Source of the DNA: Pseudomonas sp. PIC25 | GTDB lineage: Bacteria; Pseudomonadota; Gammaproteobacteria; Pseudomonadales; Pseudomonadaceae | DNA: 46,991 nucleotides | Direction: 5' to 3' | NCBI RefSeq assembly: GCF_002286785.1 | Contig: NZ_MUJY01000060.1 | Location: 1-46,991, forward strand | In this document: one piece after another, positions 1-10,445 of the stretch | How positions within the stretch are numbered: the stretch's first letter is position 1 | Layout of the letters: each line of letters starts with the position of its first letter | The notes under the pieces: model-generated | Seen by the model: the letters and a program-made list of their open reading frames with translations, nothing else | Databases searched by the model: none | What the model was told of the DNA's origin: nothing | Made by a program: the position numbers and the translations under genes

Positions 1-16
1 GCTGTTGGAGAGACAT

Positions 17-51
17 AAAAAATCCGATGCCAGAGACCTGGCATCGGATTT
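17..51 (-). terminator. Rho-independent terminator downstream of leuA
   Basis: A perfect 12-bp stem (21-32 with 39-50) encloses a 6-nt loop. Read on the minus strand it is followed by a run of six T, so it fits as the leuA terminator. The plus-strand reading also has a short T tail, so it may act in both directions. Confidence 0.85.
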
Positions 52-130
52 TCGGGGAAGCCCCGCCGGGGCTCAAATGCTTAAGTGAACAGCATTAGGG
101 TGAAGACCCGGCTTTTCGTTTTCTCAAGGA

Positions 131-1801
131 TCAGGCTGCTTGCATCTGTTCCTGGCGCAGCGCCCGGTTCAGGGCGCTGAACAGTGCGCGGAAGCTGGCG
201 GTGGTCAGGTTTTCGTCGATGCCGATGCCATGCAGCGCCCGGCCGCCATTGACGCGTAGTTCGATGTAGGCCGCTGCCTTGGCATTGGTGCCGGCACCGA
301 TGGCGTGTTCGGAGTAGTCCATGATTTCCACGGAAACCGGCAGGCCGGCTACCAGGGCTTCCAGCGGCCCCTTGCCGATGCCGCGCCAGTGTTGGGTTTC
401 GCCGTTGACCTGGACTTCCACGTCCACGGCGCTGGTGCCGTTTTCCTCCTGCAGACGATGCCCTTTCAGCGCAAAGGGTACGTTGGCTTGCAGGTATTCG
501 GTGTCCAGCAGTGTGTGGATCTGTTGGGCAGTCATTTCCAGGCCCAGGCGGTCGGTTTCCTTCTGCACCACTTGGCTGAACTCGATCTGCAGGCGGCGCG
601 GCAGGCTGATGCCGTACTCCTGCTCCAGCAGGTAGGTGATGCCGCCCTTGCCGGATTGGCTATTCACCCGGATCACGGCCTCGTAGCTACGACCGATGTC
701 GGCCGGGTCGATGGGCAGGTAGGGGACTTCCCAGAGCGCATCTTCCTGCTGCTGGGCGAAGCCTTTGCGGATAGCGTCCTGGTGCGAGCCGGAAAACGCG
801 GTATGTACCAGATCGCCCACATAGGGATGACGCGGATGCACCGGAATCTGGTTGCATTCCTCGACCACCTTGCGCACCGCATCGATGTCGGAGAAATCGA
901 GCCCCGGATGGATGCCCTGGGTGTAGAGGTTCAGCGCCAGGTTCACCAGGTCGACGTTGCCGGTACGCTCGCCGTTGCCGAACAGGCAGCCTTCGACGCG
1001 GTCGGCGCCGGCCAGCAGGCCCAGTTCGCTGGCGGCTACGCCGGTGCCACGATCGTTATGAGTATGCAGGCTGACGATCACCGAATCGCGACGGCTGATA
1101 TGGCGGCAGAACCACTCGATCTGGTCGGCATAGACGTTCGGCGTGGCCACTTCTACCGTGGCCGGCAGGTTGAGGATGGCCTTGTTGTCCGGCATCGGTT
1201 GCCAAACGTCCAGCACCGCATCGCAGACCTCCACGGCGAATTCCAGCTCGGTGGAGGTGAAGATTTCCGGCGAGTACTGGAAGGTCCACTGGGTTTCCGG
1301 CTGGCGGGCGGCCAGTTCCTTGATGAGGCGCGCGGCGTTCACCGCGATATTCACCACACCAGCCTTGTCCTGGTTGAAGACGATGCGGCGGAATGACGGC
1401 GCCGTTGCATTGTAGACATGGACGATGGCCTTCTTCGCCCCGACGAGCGACTCGAAGGTCCTGGTGATCAGGTCTTCGCGGGCCTGGGTCAGGACCTGGA
1501 TGGTGGTGTCGTCCGGGATATGGCCACCCTCGATCAACTCGCGGACGAAGTCGAAATCGGTCTGCGAGGCCGAGGGGAAACCCACCTCGATCTGCTTGAT
1601 GCCGACCTGCACCAGAGTCTTGAAGAAGCGCATCTTCTTCTCCGCGTCCATCGGCTCGATCAGCGACTGGTTACCGTCACGCAGGTCGGAGCTACACCAG
1701 ATCGGCACCTCGGTGATGGTCTTCGACGGCCAAGTACGGTCCGGCAGGTTGATGGGAGCGAAAGCGCGGTATTTCTTCGACGGGTCTTTGAGCATGGGCA
1801 T
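131..1801 (-). CDS. leuA: 2-isopropylmalate synthase
   Basis: This enzyme condenses acetyl-CoA with 2-oxoisovalerate, the first committed step of leucine synthesis in the cytoplasm. The 556-residue product is the long LeuA form: an N-terminal HMGL-like TIM barrel with the LRDGNQ motif near residue 41 and the HTHND metal-binding motif, then a C-terminal regulatory domain that in this family binds leucine. The open frame extends upstream to a GTG at 1876. I chose the ATG at 1801 because AAGGA lies about 7 nt upstream and because Pseudomonas LeuA proteins begin with a similar [12 protein letters not shown] stretch. The gene stands alone, with its own terminator and a roughly 300-nt upstream region holding a candidate leader peptide. 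Confidence 0.96.
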   Translation of the reverse strand: MPMLKDPSKKYRAFAPINLPDRTWPSKTITEVPIWCSSDLRDGNQSLIEPMDAEKKMRFFKTLVQVGIKQIEVGFPSASQTDFDFVRELIEGGHIPDDTTIQVLTQAREDLITRTFESLVGAKKAIVHVYNATAPSFRRIVFNQDKAGVVNIAVNAARLIKELAARQPETQWTFQYSPEIFTSTELEFAVEVCDAVLDVWQPMPDNKAILNLPATVEVATPNVYADQIEWFCRHISRRDSVIVSLHTHNDRGTGVAASELGLLAGADRVEGCLFGNGERTGNVDLVNLALNLYTQGIHPGLDFSDIDAVRKVVEECNQIPVHPRHPYVGDLVHTAFSGSHQDAIRKGFAQQQEDALWEVPYLPIDPADIGRSYEAVIRVNSQSGKGGITYLLEQEYGISLPRRLQIEFSQVVQKETDRLGLEMTAQQIHTLLDTEYLQANVPFALKGHRLQEENGTSAVDVEVQVNGETQHWRGIGKGPLEALVAGLPVSVEIMDYSEHAIGAGTNAKAAAYIELRVNGGRALHGIGIDENLTTASFRALFSALNRALRQEQMQAA

Positions 1802-1868
1802 GGCGAAATCCTTGTGTCGTGGCCATGGGAGGCCGGGGCCAACGGTGTGCGTTCGGGGAGGGCGGATT

Positions 1869-1946
1869 TCAGCCACGCAGTCGCGGGCTGACCAGGCGCA
1901 GGCAGGCGTGTTGGCGAAGCAGGATGAGCGTGTGGGAGATGTTCAT
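1869..1946 (-). CDS. Candidate leucine-rich leader peptide of leuA
   Basis: This is a 25-codon ORF in the leuA 5' region, transcribed in the same direction. It contains six leucines, including an L-I-L-L run at residues 7-10. An AAGG lies 8 nt before the ATG, and the TGA is 67 nt upstream of the leuA start. A strong hairpin (1959-1989) ends exactly before the Shine-Dalgarno. This is the layout of amino-acid-responsive leader peptides, but I see no canonical U-tract terminator between it and leuA. If real, it could act through ribosome stalling and leuA translation or Rho. Short ORFs are common by chance in GC-rich DNA, so conservation would decide. Confidence 0.5.
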   Translation of the reverse strand: MNISHTLILLRQHACLRLVSPRLRG

Positions 1947-1958
1947 GCTTCCGACCTT

Positions 1959-1989
1959 AAGAAGCTTGGCGGTGGATGGCAAGCTTCTT
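1959..1989 (-). promoter_or_regulatory. Hairpin in the leuA 5' leader
   Basis: A perfect 10-bp inverted repeat (1959-1968 with 1980-1989) encloses an 11-nt loop. On the leuA transcript it sits directly before the AAGG of the candidate leader ORF. It could gate ribosome entry. There is no T run after it on the minus strand, so it is not an ordinary terminator. Confidence 0.5.
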
Positions 1990-2050
1990 TTGAAAATTGG
2001 TAGGAATCATCTTCTTTAGCGATTTTCCGCTATTTATTTTTGAAAGAGCT

Positions 2051-2079
2051 GCCGCCGCAGAGGCTTGATTGCGGCGGTC
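2051..2079 (-). terminator. Possible terminator hairpin after the M23 peptidase gene
   Basis: A GC-rich inverted repeat (CCGCCGCA paired with TGCGGCGG, loop about 10 nt) lies just past the peptidase stop. The minus-strand tail is only moderately T-rich, so this is a weak terminator candidate. Confidence 0.4.
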
Positions 2080-2101
2080 GTTCGACTCGTTTACATGTCG
2101 G

Positions 2102-2926
2102 TCAGGGCTTGAACGCACCGATGAAGATCGCCGGGTCCACGCGGGCGTCGTTGAGGCTGACATTCCAGTGCAGATGGGGCCCTGTGGCACGGCCAGTGGC
2201 GCCGACCCGGCCCAGCACGCCGCCGCGGGGCAACTCCTGGCCAACGGTGACGTCGATCCGGGACAGGTGGCAGAACATGCTGATCAGACCCTGGCCGTGG
2301 TCGACGAACACGGTCTTGCCATTAAAGAAATAGTCGCCCACCAGAATCACCCGACCCGCCGCCGGCGCCTTGACCGGCGTACCGGCCGGGACGGCGAAAT
2401 CCAGCCCGGAATGCGGGTTGCGTTCCTGATCGTTGAAGAAGCGGCGCAGGCCGAAGGGGCTGGATAGCGGCCCGCCGACGGGTTTGTCGAACAGCAGGTT
2501 GCTTGGCTGGCGCGGGCTGAATTGCTGGTAGGCGCGGGTCTGCTCCGCCAGCTCGCGCTCGATGCGTTTCAGATTGGTCGGGCTGGGGCTGACTTGTTCC
2601 TGATTCTTCAGGGTGATGCGCTGTTCGCGGTAATGCTTGCCGGCGACGACGAAGGGCCAGCGCTGGCCGCCGCTCTCGATGTATTGCTTGCCGGGTTTGA
2701 CCGTGAGCGGAATACCGACGATAGCGATCCACCGAGCACCGTCTTCTTTCACCACCAGTACCGGCTTGCCCTGGTAGCGGGCTTGGGGTGCCTGTTCGCC
2801 CTGGCCGAGATCGACCACCGCCACGCCCCCCGGCACCGGCTTGTTCAATAGCCGGGTGATGAAGCCCTCGGCATGGACAGGAAGGGCAAGGAGCAGGGCG
2901 AGGAAGCTGAACAGCAGGCGCGGCAT
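2102..2926 (-). CDS. Periplasmic M23-family metallopeptidase
   Basis: The 274-residue product begins with a clear Sec signal peptide (hydrophobic core around residues 4-17, cleavage after AHA-like VHA). The C-terminal half is an M23 (LytM/lysostaphin-like) domain. The HSGLD zinc motif lies near residue 172 and the HLHW motif near residue 252, so both metal-binding elements are present and the enzyme is probably active on peptidoglycan cross-links. A P. aeruginosa protein of this type (PA3787, as I recall) has been solved structurally. It lies downstream of a VanX-like dipeptidase and xseA on the same strand, 63 bp after the dipeptidase. The ribosome binding site is weak. Confidence 0.88.
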   Translation of the reverse strand: MPRLLFSFLALLLALPVHAEGFITRLLNKPVPGGVAVVDLGQGEQAPQARYQGKPVLVVKEDGARWIAIVGIPLTVKPGKQYIESGGQRWPFVVAGKHYREQRITLKNQEQVSPSPTNLKRIERELAEQTRAYQQFSPRQPSNLLFDKPVGGPLSSPFGLRRFFNDQERNPHSGLDFAVPAGTPVKAPAAGRVILVGDYFFNGKTVFVDHGQGLISMFCHLSRIDVTVGQELPRGGVLGRVGATGRATGPHLHWNVSLNDARVDPAIFIGAFKP

Positions 2927-2989
2927 GGTCGGGCTCGAATCGAAATCGGGGCGCCTATGCTGGCGGAAACGCGCCGGAGGGGAAAGCGC

Positions 2990-3754
2990 TCACGTGGGAT
3001 CGATGGTCTGCTCGGCCAGTTGACGATGCCAGAGGCTTTCCAGGCTGTGGACCTGGGTGGGGCCGTAAAGAGCCGCCTGCGCTCCGCTGTGCCGCGCCCA
3101 CAGCTGATCGCCGAAATCGTAGTGCCACCACTCGCTGGGCAGGTTGCTGAAGCCGGCCTCGATCATGACGTTGTAGAGCCAGCGTCGATGTCGGCGCACC
3201 TGCTCCTGCTCGGCAGTGGGCTGTTCCAGTTGCTCGAAGGCAGTGGTGGATGAGCGCGGGCTGGCTTCGTCGAATCCGGTCCCCATGTCCAGCCAGCGGC
3301 CGTGGCGGTCGCAGAGGGTGACGTCCACCGCGCCGCCAGTGAGATGAGGGCTGGGGGCGTTGCGGCTGTTGTCGGGCGGCGAGACGAACTGGCGGGTCAA
3401 CTGTTGTCGACGCCTGTCGTCAAGCTGCGGATAGCGTGCGGTAACGGCATCCAGCAGGCTCTCGTAGAGGTATTGCTGCACCGCGAAGGGCCGCCAGCCA
3501 TCCAGCACGACCAGACGCACATCTTCCGGCAGCAGGCGTGCTGCAGCGAGCAGGCGCTCGAACACGCCGAGGCGGCCATGGCATTCCGGCAGGGCGTTGC
3601 GGATGCCCTGCTTGTAATAGGCCGGATAGACCAGGAAATCCTGCGCCAGGCCGAAGGCCATCATGGGTTCGCCGCACTCGGCGATGGGAATGGCGGCGAT
3701 GGCATCCCAGTCGGGATCGGCCTGGGGTGGGATGGGGCGTTCGAGGTTGGGCAT
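2990..3754 (-). CDS. ddpX: D-alanyl-D-alanine dipeptidase, VanX/DdpX type (M15D)
   Basis: The product is a zinc dipeptidase expected to hydrolyse free D-Ala-D-Ala. Of 254 residues, key positions are R88 in DGWRP, H137 and D144 in a SxHxxGxAxD motif, and E208 and H211 in EWWH. These match the VanX zinc ligands and catalytic base. No signal peptide is evident, so a cytoplasmic location is likely. The frame stays open well upstream into xseA. I chose the ATG at 3754 because AGGA precedes it by about 7 nt. It follows xseA by 20 bp and precedes an M23 peptidase, which suggests a role in peptidoglycan recycling rather than vancomycin resistance. The symbol is by family. Confidence 0.85.
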   Translation of the reverse strand: MPNLERPIPPQADPDWDAIAAIPIAECGEPMMAFGLAQDFLVYPAYYKQGIRNALPECHGRLGVFERLLAAARLLPEDVRLVVLDGWRPFAVQQYLYESLLDAVTARYPQLDDRRRQQLTRQFVSPPDNSRNAPSPHLTGGAVDVTLCDRHGRWLDMGTGFDEASPRSSTTAFEQLEQPTAEQEQVRRHRRWLYNVMIEAGFSNLPSEWWHYDFGDQLWARHSGAQAALYGPTQVHSLESLWHRQLAEQTIDPT

Positions 3755-3774
3755 GTTTTTCCTGAGGAAGTGCG

Positions 3775-5154
3775 TCAGTCCAGCAGCGACAGGGTGACGG
3801 GCGCCAAGTGGTTGTCCTCTATCCGTACCTCCAGCTCGCCCTCGGCCAGACGGGCGCTGAGGCGTTGGCCGACATGGGTCTGGCCGGCGCGGCGAACGGC
3901 GCGACCGTGCTCGTCGAGGAGGATCGCGTAGCCACGGCCGAGAGTCGCCAGCGGGCTGACGATGTTCAGGGTCTGCGCTACGCCCTGCAGGCGCTGGCGG
4001 CGTTCGCGGAGAATCTCGCGCATCGCCTTGGGCAGGCAACTGGACAGATGATCGAGGCGCTGGCGCAGCAGCTTCAACTGACGCCCAGGGTGCTGGGCAG
4101 CGAGGCGGGTATCCAGGCGCGCCAAGTGTTCGTGGGCAGCGCACAGTTTGCGGTCGATGGCCCGCGCCAGGCGCTGTTCGAGATCGTCCACTCGCTGCGA
4201 CTGCTGCAGCAGGCGTTCGCCCGGGTGGCGCAGGCGCCGGGTCAGGCCCTCCAGACGCAAGGCTTCGTGTTGCAAGCGTTGGCGGGTACAGTGCAGCAGG
4301 CGGCGGCGCAGGGCTTCCAGGCGCTGTTGCAGGTCGCCGGCATGCGGGGCCAGCAGCTCGGCGGCGGCCGAGGGGGTGGGGGCGCGCACATCGGCGACGA
4401 AATCGGCGATGGACACGTCCGTTTCGTGTCCCACGGCACTAACGATGGGCGTGACGCAGGCATCGATGGCGCGGGCCACGGCCTCTTCGTTGAAGCACCA
4501 GAGGTCCTCCAGCGAGCCGCCACCTCGGGCCAGGATCAGCGCATCGAAGTCTTGGGCGTCGGCCAGGCGCAGGGCGCGGACGATCTGCGCGGTGGCCTCG
4601 CGGCCTTGTACGGCGGTGGGGATCAGAGTCAGTTCCACCTGCGGCGCGCGGCGCCGGAATACGCTGATGATGTCGCGGATCACCGCACCTGTGGGCGAGC
4701 TGACGATGCCGATGCGACGCGGATGTGTCGGCAGCGGGACCTTGCGTTCCGCTGCGAACAGCCCTTCCTGGCCGAGCTTCTCCTTCAGCGCCTCGAAAGC
4801 CAGGCGCAAGGCGCCATCACCGGCCGGTTCGACGTTATCGAGGATCAGTTGGTAGTCGCCGCGCCCCTCGAACAGCGAGACTTTGCCGCGAACCCGTACC
4901 GCCAGCCCGTCGCGCAGCGCCTGGCGCACACGCAAGGCGTTCTGCCGGAACAGGGCGCAGCGCACCTGGGCCTGGCTGTCCTTGAGGGTGAAATACATAT
5001 GGCCGGAGGCCGGGCGGGCGAGGTTGGATATCTCGCCTTCGACCCAGACCTGGGCGAATACGTCCTCCAGCAGCACACGGGCGCGGCCGTTGAGCTGGCT
5101 GACAGTGAGTACCTCGCGGTCGAGGCCGAGGCGTTCGAAAGGGTCCTTGAGCAT
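3775..5154 (-). CDS. xseA: Exodeoxyribonuclease VII large subunit
   Basis: XseA is the catalytic large subunit of exonuclease VII, which degrades single-stranded DNA to oligonucleotides. The 459-residue product has an N-terminal OB fold (about 15-110, with the GEISN and GHMYFTLKD stretches), the central catalytic domain (conserved SAVGHETDVSIADFVADVRA segment), a long Arg/Leu-rich coiled region and the C-terminal LGRGYAI motif. The frame is open to 5190. I chose the ATG at 5154 (MLKDPFERLGLDRE), which matches the usual Pseudomonas N-terminus, although no clear Shine-Dalgarno is seen. The small subunit gene xseB is not here, as usual in this genus. Confidence 0.95.
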   Translation of the reverse strand: MLKDPFERLGLDREVLTVSQLNGRARVLLEDVFAQVWVEGEISNLARPASGHMYFTLKDSQAQVRCALFRQNALRVRQALRDGLAVRVRGKVSLFEGRGDYQLILDNVEPAGDGALRLAFEALKEKLGQEGLFAAERKVPLPTHPRRIGIVSSPTGAVIRDIISVFRRRAPQVELTLIPTAVQGREATAQIVRALRLADAQDFDALILARGGGSLEDLWCFNEEAVARAIDACVTPIVSAVGHETDVSIADFVADVRAPTPSAAAELLAPHAGDLQQRLEALRRRLLHCTRQRLQHEALRLEGLTRRLRHPGERLLQQSQRVDDLEQRLARAIDRKLCAAHEHLARLDTRLAAQHPGRQLKLLRQRLDHLSSCLPKAMREILRERRQRLQGVAQTLNIVSPLATLGRGYAILLDEHGRAVRRAGQTHVGQRLSARLAEGELEVRIEDNHLAPVTLSLLD

Positions 5155-5200
5155 GGGCGCGATGATAAGCGCTGGAGAGAAGGGGACCAAGCGACTCCGC

Positions 5201-5770
5201 TCAGTCCTGTTCCCTTGCGCTCCGCTTGCGGTAGTGGCGCTCGACCCGGGCGCGGTTGCCGCACGCCTCCGTACGGCACCAGCGGCGGCGCTGGGCCTTG
5301 GATTGATCGAGGAATAACCAAGTGCAGCGTGCGCATTCCTTCAATCGATGCAGTTGGCCGCTATGCAGCAAGGCCAATGCGTCGAGCGCGATGCGTGAGC
5401 ACAGGTCCATGCCTTCCAGACGCATCGACGCCGGGTCGCTGGCACTCAGCTCGCTATGCGCGACGGCGTCGGCCAGCTCTTTGCGGAGCTGGAACCAGGC
5501 GCCGGCATCGGGGGTATGCCGAGCCAGCCCACTGAAGAACGAGTAAAGCTGCTCACGTAGCAAAATGGCCCTGGGGAGGGCATCCGCGCCGAGTTGCACC
5601 CGGTCATCCGGCCTGGCCATCCCACTGCATTGCGCCCAGGTCAGTAACGACTGTTCATCCACCAGACGTTCCCGGATGCGGTTCTTGTCGGTATCGCCCA
5701 CTGTGTTGATGAAATCGAGGCAGGGACTGCCCGCAATGAAGTCCTGTTCGCTCCACAGGTGTAATGCCAT
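5201..5770 (-). CDS. CGNR zinc finger / ABATE-domain protein (putative regulator)
   Basis: The 189-residue product has an N-terminal ABATE (DUF1470) region with the CLDFINT motif at about residues 17-23. Its C-terminal CGNR zinc finger contains CARC, then WC and the CGNRARV signature. Families of this kind are predicted stress or catabolic transcription regulators, and the C-terminal domain resembles DNA-binding fingers. AGAAGG lies 8 nt before the ATG. It is divergent from an alpha/beta hydrolase across about 95 bp containing an inverted repeat, so it may regulate that gene and itself. That link is inference. Confidence 0.85.
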   Translation of the reverse strand: MALHLWSEQDFIAGSPCLDFINTVGDTDKNRIRERLVDEQSLLTWAQCSGMARPDDRVQLGADALPRAILLREQLYSFFSGLARHTPDAGAWFQLRKELADAVAHSELSASDPASMRLEGMDLCSRIALDALALLHSGQLHRLKECARCTWLFLDQSKAQRRRWCRTEACGNRARVERHYRKRSAREQD

Positions 5771-5781
5771 GGTCTGTACCT

Positions 5782-5813
5782 TCTAATTATATAAATGCCC
5801 TTTACAAATTAGA
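5782..5813. promoter_or_regulatory. Inverted repeat in the CGNR/hydrolase divergent region
   Basis: TCTAATT (5782-5788) and AATTAGA (5807-5813) form a 7-bp inverted repeat with an 18-bp spacer. A further TCTAAT copy lies at 5831-5836. It sits in the AT-rich gap between the divergent genes and is a candidate operator. Part of it overlaps the Shine-Dalgarno of the CGNR gene. Confidence 0.35.
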
Positions 5814-5865
5814 TTTCGTGTTCTTCTTTGTCTAATGGGTGTTTGCGCTCTGGAGGGTTAATAAC

Positions 5866-6675
5866 ATGAGGGAGTCCATCTTCGAGTTCGAGGGGCGAGA
5901 GGTCTACACCGAGATGTATGGCGAAGGGCCGCCGCTGGTGGCAATCCACGGCACACCGTTTTCGTCTCGGGTTTGGCGGCGTGTGGTTCCGTACTTTCAG
6001 AAGCGGAGGCGGATTTATCTCTTCGATCTGCTGGGCTATGGGCGCTCCGCCATGCAGCCCGATGCCGACGTGTCCTTGGGGGTGCAGAACCGCCTGCTGG
6101 CCGCATTGTTCGAGCACTGGGAACTGCACGAGCCGGACGTACTGGCACATGACTTCGGCGGTGCGACCGCGCTGCGTGGGCATCTGTTGGACGGACTGGG
6201 CTATCGCAGCTTGACGCTGGTGGACCCGGTGGCGTTGTCGCCCTGGGGGTCGCCTTTCGTCCAGCATGTCAGACGACATGAAGCTGCTTTCGCGGAGCTT
6301 CCGTCGTATATCCACGAGGCGATTATCGAGGCGTACCTGCAAGGCGCGGCGTGGCGTGAACTGACTGAGGACGCGCGGTGCTGCTACCTCGGACCGTGGC
6401 TGGGAGATGGGCAAGCCGCCTTCTACCGACAGATCGCCCAGATGGATCAACGCTATACGGACGAGATTCGGCCCTTATTGGGAACTGTCCGCTGCCCGGT
6501 GACGATTCTCTGGGGGGAACGGGACCACTGGATTCCCATCGAGCATGGGCATGCGCTGCATGGCCTGATCCCCGGATCGGTCTTCATCCCGGTTGCCGAG
6601 GCCGGTCATCTGGTTCAAGAGGATGCGCCCGAAGCCATCGTCGCCGCCCTGGCACAGGTGCTGACGGATGTTTAA
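5866..6675 (+). CDS. Alpha/beta hydrolase with Asp nucleophile (dehalogenase/epoxide hydrolase type)
   Basis: The 269-residue alpha/beta hydrolase has an HGTP oxyanion motif at 28-31 and a nucleophile elbow AHDFGG, in which D96 takes the place of the usual serine. The acid D220 is in GERDHW and the catalytic histidine is H248 in AGHLVQEDAPE. An Asp nucleophile with HGxP is characteristic of haloalkane or haloacetate dehalogenases and epoxide hydrolases, not of esterases. The substrate cannot be told. The frame opens with a GTG at 5839, but I chose the ATG at 5866 because GGAGG precedes it by 9 nt. It is divergent from the CGNR regulator. Confidence 0.85.
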   Translation: MRESIFEFEGREVYTEMYGEGPPLVAIHGTPFSSRVWRRVVPYFQKRRRIYLFDLLGYGRSAMQPDADVSLGVQNRLLAALFEHWELHEPDVLAHDFGGATALRGHLLDGLGYRSLTLVDPVALSPWGSPFVQHVRRHEAAFAELPSYIHEAIIEAYLQGAAWRELTEDARCCYLGPWLGDGQAAFYRQIAQMDQRYTDEIRPLLGTVRCPVTILWGERDHWIPIEHGHALHGLIPGSVFIPVAEAGHLVQEDAPEAIVAALAQVLTDV

Positions 6676-6702
6676 AAATGGCCGTCCCTGGCCCGATGCA
6701 AC

Positions 6703-8805
6703 TTAGAACTCGATGCTGGCGGAGAGCCGGGCTTCGCGCGGTTCGCCGACGTTTACCCGGAGGTTGCCGCCGCTGGAGGGGTAGTACTCTTCGTTGAACA
6801 GGTTGTTCAGATTCAGTTGCAGACGCGTCTTGTGTCCGACCAACCGGCTGTCCCAGGCGACGAAGGCGTCGGCTACGGTGTAGCTGTCCAGCCAGAAGCT
6901 GTTGGCGTTGTCGCCGGGGCGCTCGCCGACGTAGCGAGCGCCGCCGCCGATACGCCATTGGCCCAAGTCCGACGGTAGCGCCAGGCGGTGGGTGAGGTAG
7001 AGGCTGCCGATATTGCGGGCCGCGTTGACGAGCTGATTGCCTTCGTTTTCCGGATGTTTGCGGATTTCCGTATCTGTGTAGGCGTAGGTGCCGATCAGTT
7101 CCCAGCGTTCGCCGAGGCGGCCGGTCACGTCCAGCTCCACGCCACGCGAGCCCACTTCGCCGGAGAGTTCGGCATGGTCTCCGAAATCCGATACCACGTT
7201 CTCCTTCAGGATGTCGAACACCGCCAGGGTCGCGCCCAGCCCTTGTGGCAGGTCGAGCTTGAGGCCGGCTTCGTAGCTGCGACCTTCTTCGGGATCGAAG
7301 GCCTGCCCGGTGTAGCTGTCCGCATTGTTGGGGACGAACGAGCGGCTGTAGTTGCCGTACAGGGACAGGTTCGGCGTCACCTGATAGACCAGTCCGGCGA
7401 AGGGCAGGAAGGTTTCGCCGTTGCTGTCGGTGGACGGGATTTCCGTCACCCGGCCCTGGCTGACGTACTGGTCGTAGTGCTGGTAGCGACCGCCGAGCAC
7501 CAGAATCCAGCGGTCGTCCAGGTGCCAGTTGTCCTTGGCATACAGCGATTGAGAATGCAGTTCGTCGCGTCGGTCGCTCTGCGCCAGGTTGAGCACCGAG
7601 GGTTCCGGCAAGTTGCCGTAGACCGGGTCGTAGATATTGAAACCGCCGGTGCGGGCGCCGCGCCAGGTATCGCCGCGGAAGTTGTCGACCCGCTCCTGAT
7701 CGACGCCGATCAACAGATCGTGACGTTGGCCCAGCAGCTCGGCCTGGCCGATCCAGTCCCAGGCCAGGGACTGGGTCTGGTTGTCGTGTTCGCTGCCATC
7801 GGCGCGGCGGCGCAGCGTGCCGTCGGCCAACAGGCTGTCCGGTCGGGCCTCGGCGTAGTCGTATCGCTCGCGGTTCCAGCCGTAGGTCAGGCGGCTCAGC
7901 CAGTCGGGGTTCAGTTGGTATTCGACGCGGGCGGTGAAGAGTTCGTCGGTACCTTCCGCCTTGGCCCAGGCCTCGCCGAAGCGGTCGTTGTACGAGACCT
8001 TGGCCGGCTTGCCGTCGACGATCACCGTGCCACGGTCCACTGGTGTCGAATATTCCTTGCGCTCGTAGGCCAACAGTACGCGGACGTCCTCGCCGGTCCA
8101 GCTCAGCGAGGGGGCGATCAGGGTGTGTTCGTCGGTACCGAAATTACGCCAGTAATCCTCATGCTGTCGCTCGGCGATCATACGGAAGGCCAGGCCGCTG
8201 TCCAGCAGCGGGCCGGTGACGTCGATACTGGCGCTGCCGCCGCCGAAGCTGCTGGTCTCGCCGGAAATCTCGCTGCGCCACTGGTATTCGGGGCGCTTGC
8301 TGATGACATTGATCAGCCCGCCGGGCTCGAGCGCTCCGTAGAGCAGCGAGGCCGGCCCCTTGAGTACTTCCACCCGCTCGGTGGTGGCGCTGAAATTGCG
8401 CGACAGACTGGAACGGATGCCGTCGCGCAGGATCGAGCCATCGGCATTGGTGCCGAAACCGCGCTTGATAAAGCCGTCCTGGGTGTTCGCCAGGGTGTTG
8501 CTTTGGGTGATGCCGCTGACGAACTTCATGGCATCGTCCAGCGAGCGGGCCTGGTAGTCTTCGAGCGTCTGCTCGGTGACCACCTGCACGGCCTGGGCCT
8601 CTTCCAGCAGCGGAATCTCGCTCTTGCTCGCAGTGCTGGCCGTGCTGGCGCGGTATCCATCGCTCTCGAGCCTGGCGGTGACGTCTTGGCTGGGCAGCTC
8701 GAGTTCCTCTGTCGTGGCGGCCAGTGCGGTCTGGTTGAGCAGCGCGAGGGCGAGCAAGGTCTTGCGCCAGCGGAGTTCGCGGCGACGGGGCGGGGAGAAG
8801 GGCAT
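6703..8805 (-). CDS. TonB-dependent siderophore receptor
   Basis: This is a 700-residue outer-membrane receptor. A basic N-terminus and hydrophobic stretch form the signal peptide, ending near ALAA at about residue 30. A plug domain follows at about residues 50-175, with the VLKGPASLLYGALEPGGLINVISKRP signature region typical of TonB siderophore receptors. A 22-strand barrel then ends in ...SIEF with a terminal aromatic residue. It has no N-terminal secretin/STN domain, so it is not expected to signal through an anti-sigma factor. The exact siderophore cannot be read from the sequence; a hydroxamate such as ferrichrome or ferrioxamine is possible. A Fur-like site lies upstream. Confidence 0.92.
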   Translation of the reverse strand: MPFSPPRRRELRWRKTLLALALLNQTALAATTEELELPSQDVTARLESDGYRASTASTASKSEIPLLEEAQAVQVVTEQTLEDYQARSLDDAMKFVSGITQSNTLANTQDGFIKRGFGTNADGSILRDGIRSSLSRNFSATTERVEVLKGPASLLYGALEPGGLINVISKRPEYQWRSEISGETSSFGGGSASIDVTGPLLDSGLAFRMIAERQHEDYWRNFGTDEHTLIAPSLSWTGEDVRVLLAYERKEYSTPVDRGTVIVDGKPAKVSYNDRFGEAWAKAEGTDELFTARVEYQLNPDWLSRLTYGWNRERYDYAEARPDSLLADGTLRRRADGSEHDNQTQSLAWDWIGQAELLGQRHDLLIGVDQERVDNFRGDTWRGARTGGFNIYDPVYGNLPEPSVLNLAQSDRRDELHSQSLYAKDNWHLDDRWILVLGGRYQHYDQYVSQGRVTEIPSTDSNGETFLPFAGLVYQVTPNLSLYGNYSRSFVPNNADSYTGQAFDPEEGRSYEAGLKLDLPQGLGATLAVFDILKENVVSDFGDHAELSGEVGSRGVELDVTGRLGERWELIGTYAYTDTEIRKHPENEGNQLVNAARNIGSLYLTHRLALPSDLGQWRIGGGARYVGERPGDNANSFWLDSYTVADAFVAWDSRLVGHKTRLQLNLNNLFNEEYYPSSGGNLRVNVGEPREARLSASIEF

Positions 8806-8826
8806 TGGTCAATCCGACTGCTTGTT

Positions 8827-10435
<1,609 letters not shown>

Positions 10436-10445
10436 GCCCACGGCT

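Noticed and set aside
59-73. AGCCCCG/CGGGGCT inverted repeat near the left edge
   Set aside because: The loop would be too short and no T run follows. The neighbouring 12-bp stem is the better terminator.
5786-5791. Perfect TATAAT on the minus strand upstream of the CGNR gene
   Set aside because: A start site about 7 nt downstream would fall inside the gene's Shine-Dalgarno, and no -35 matches well (ATCTAA at 17 bp).
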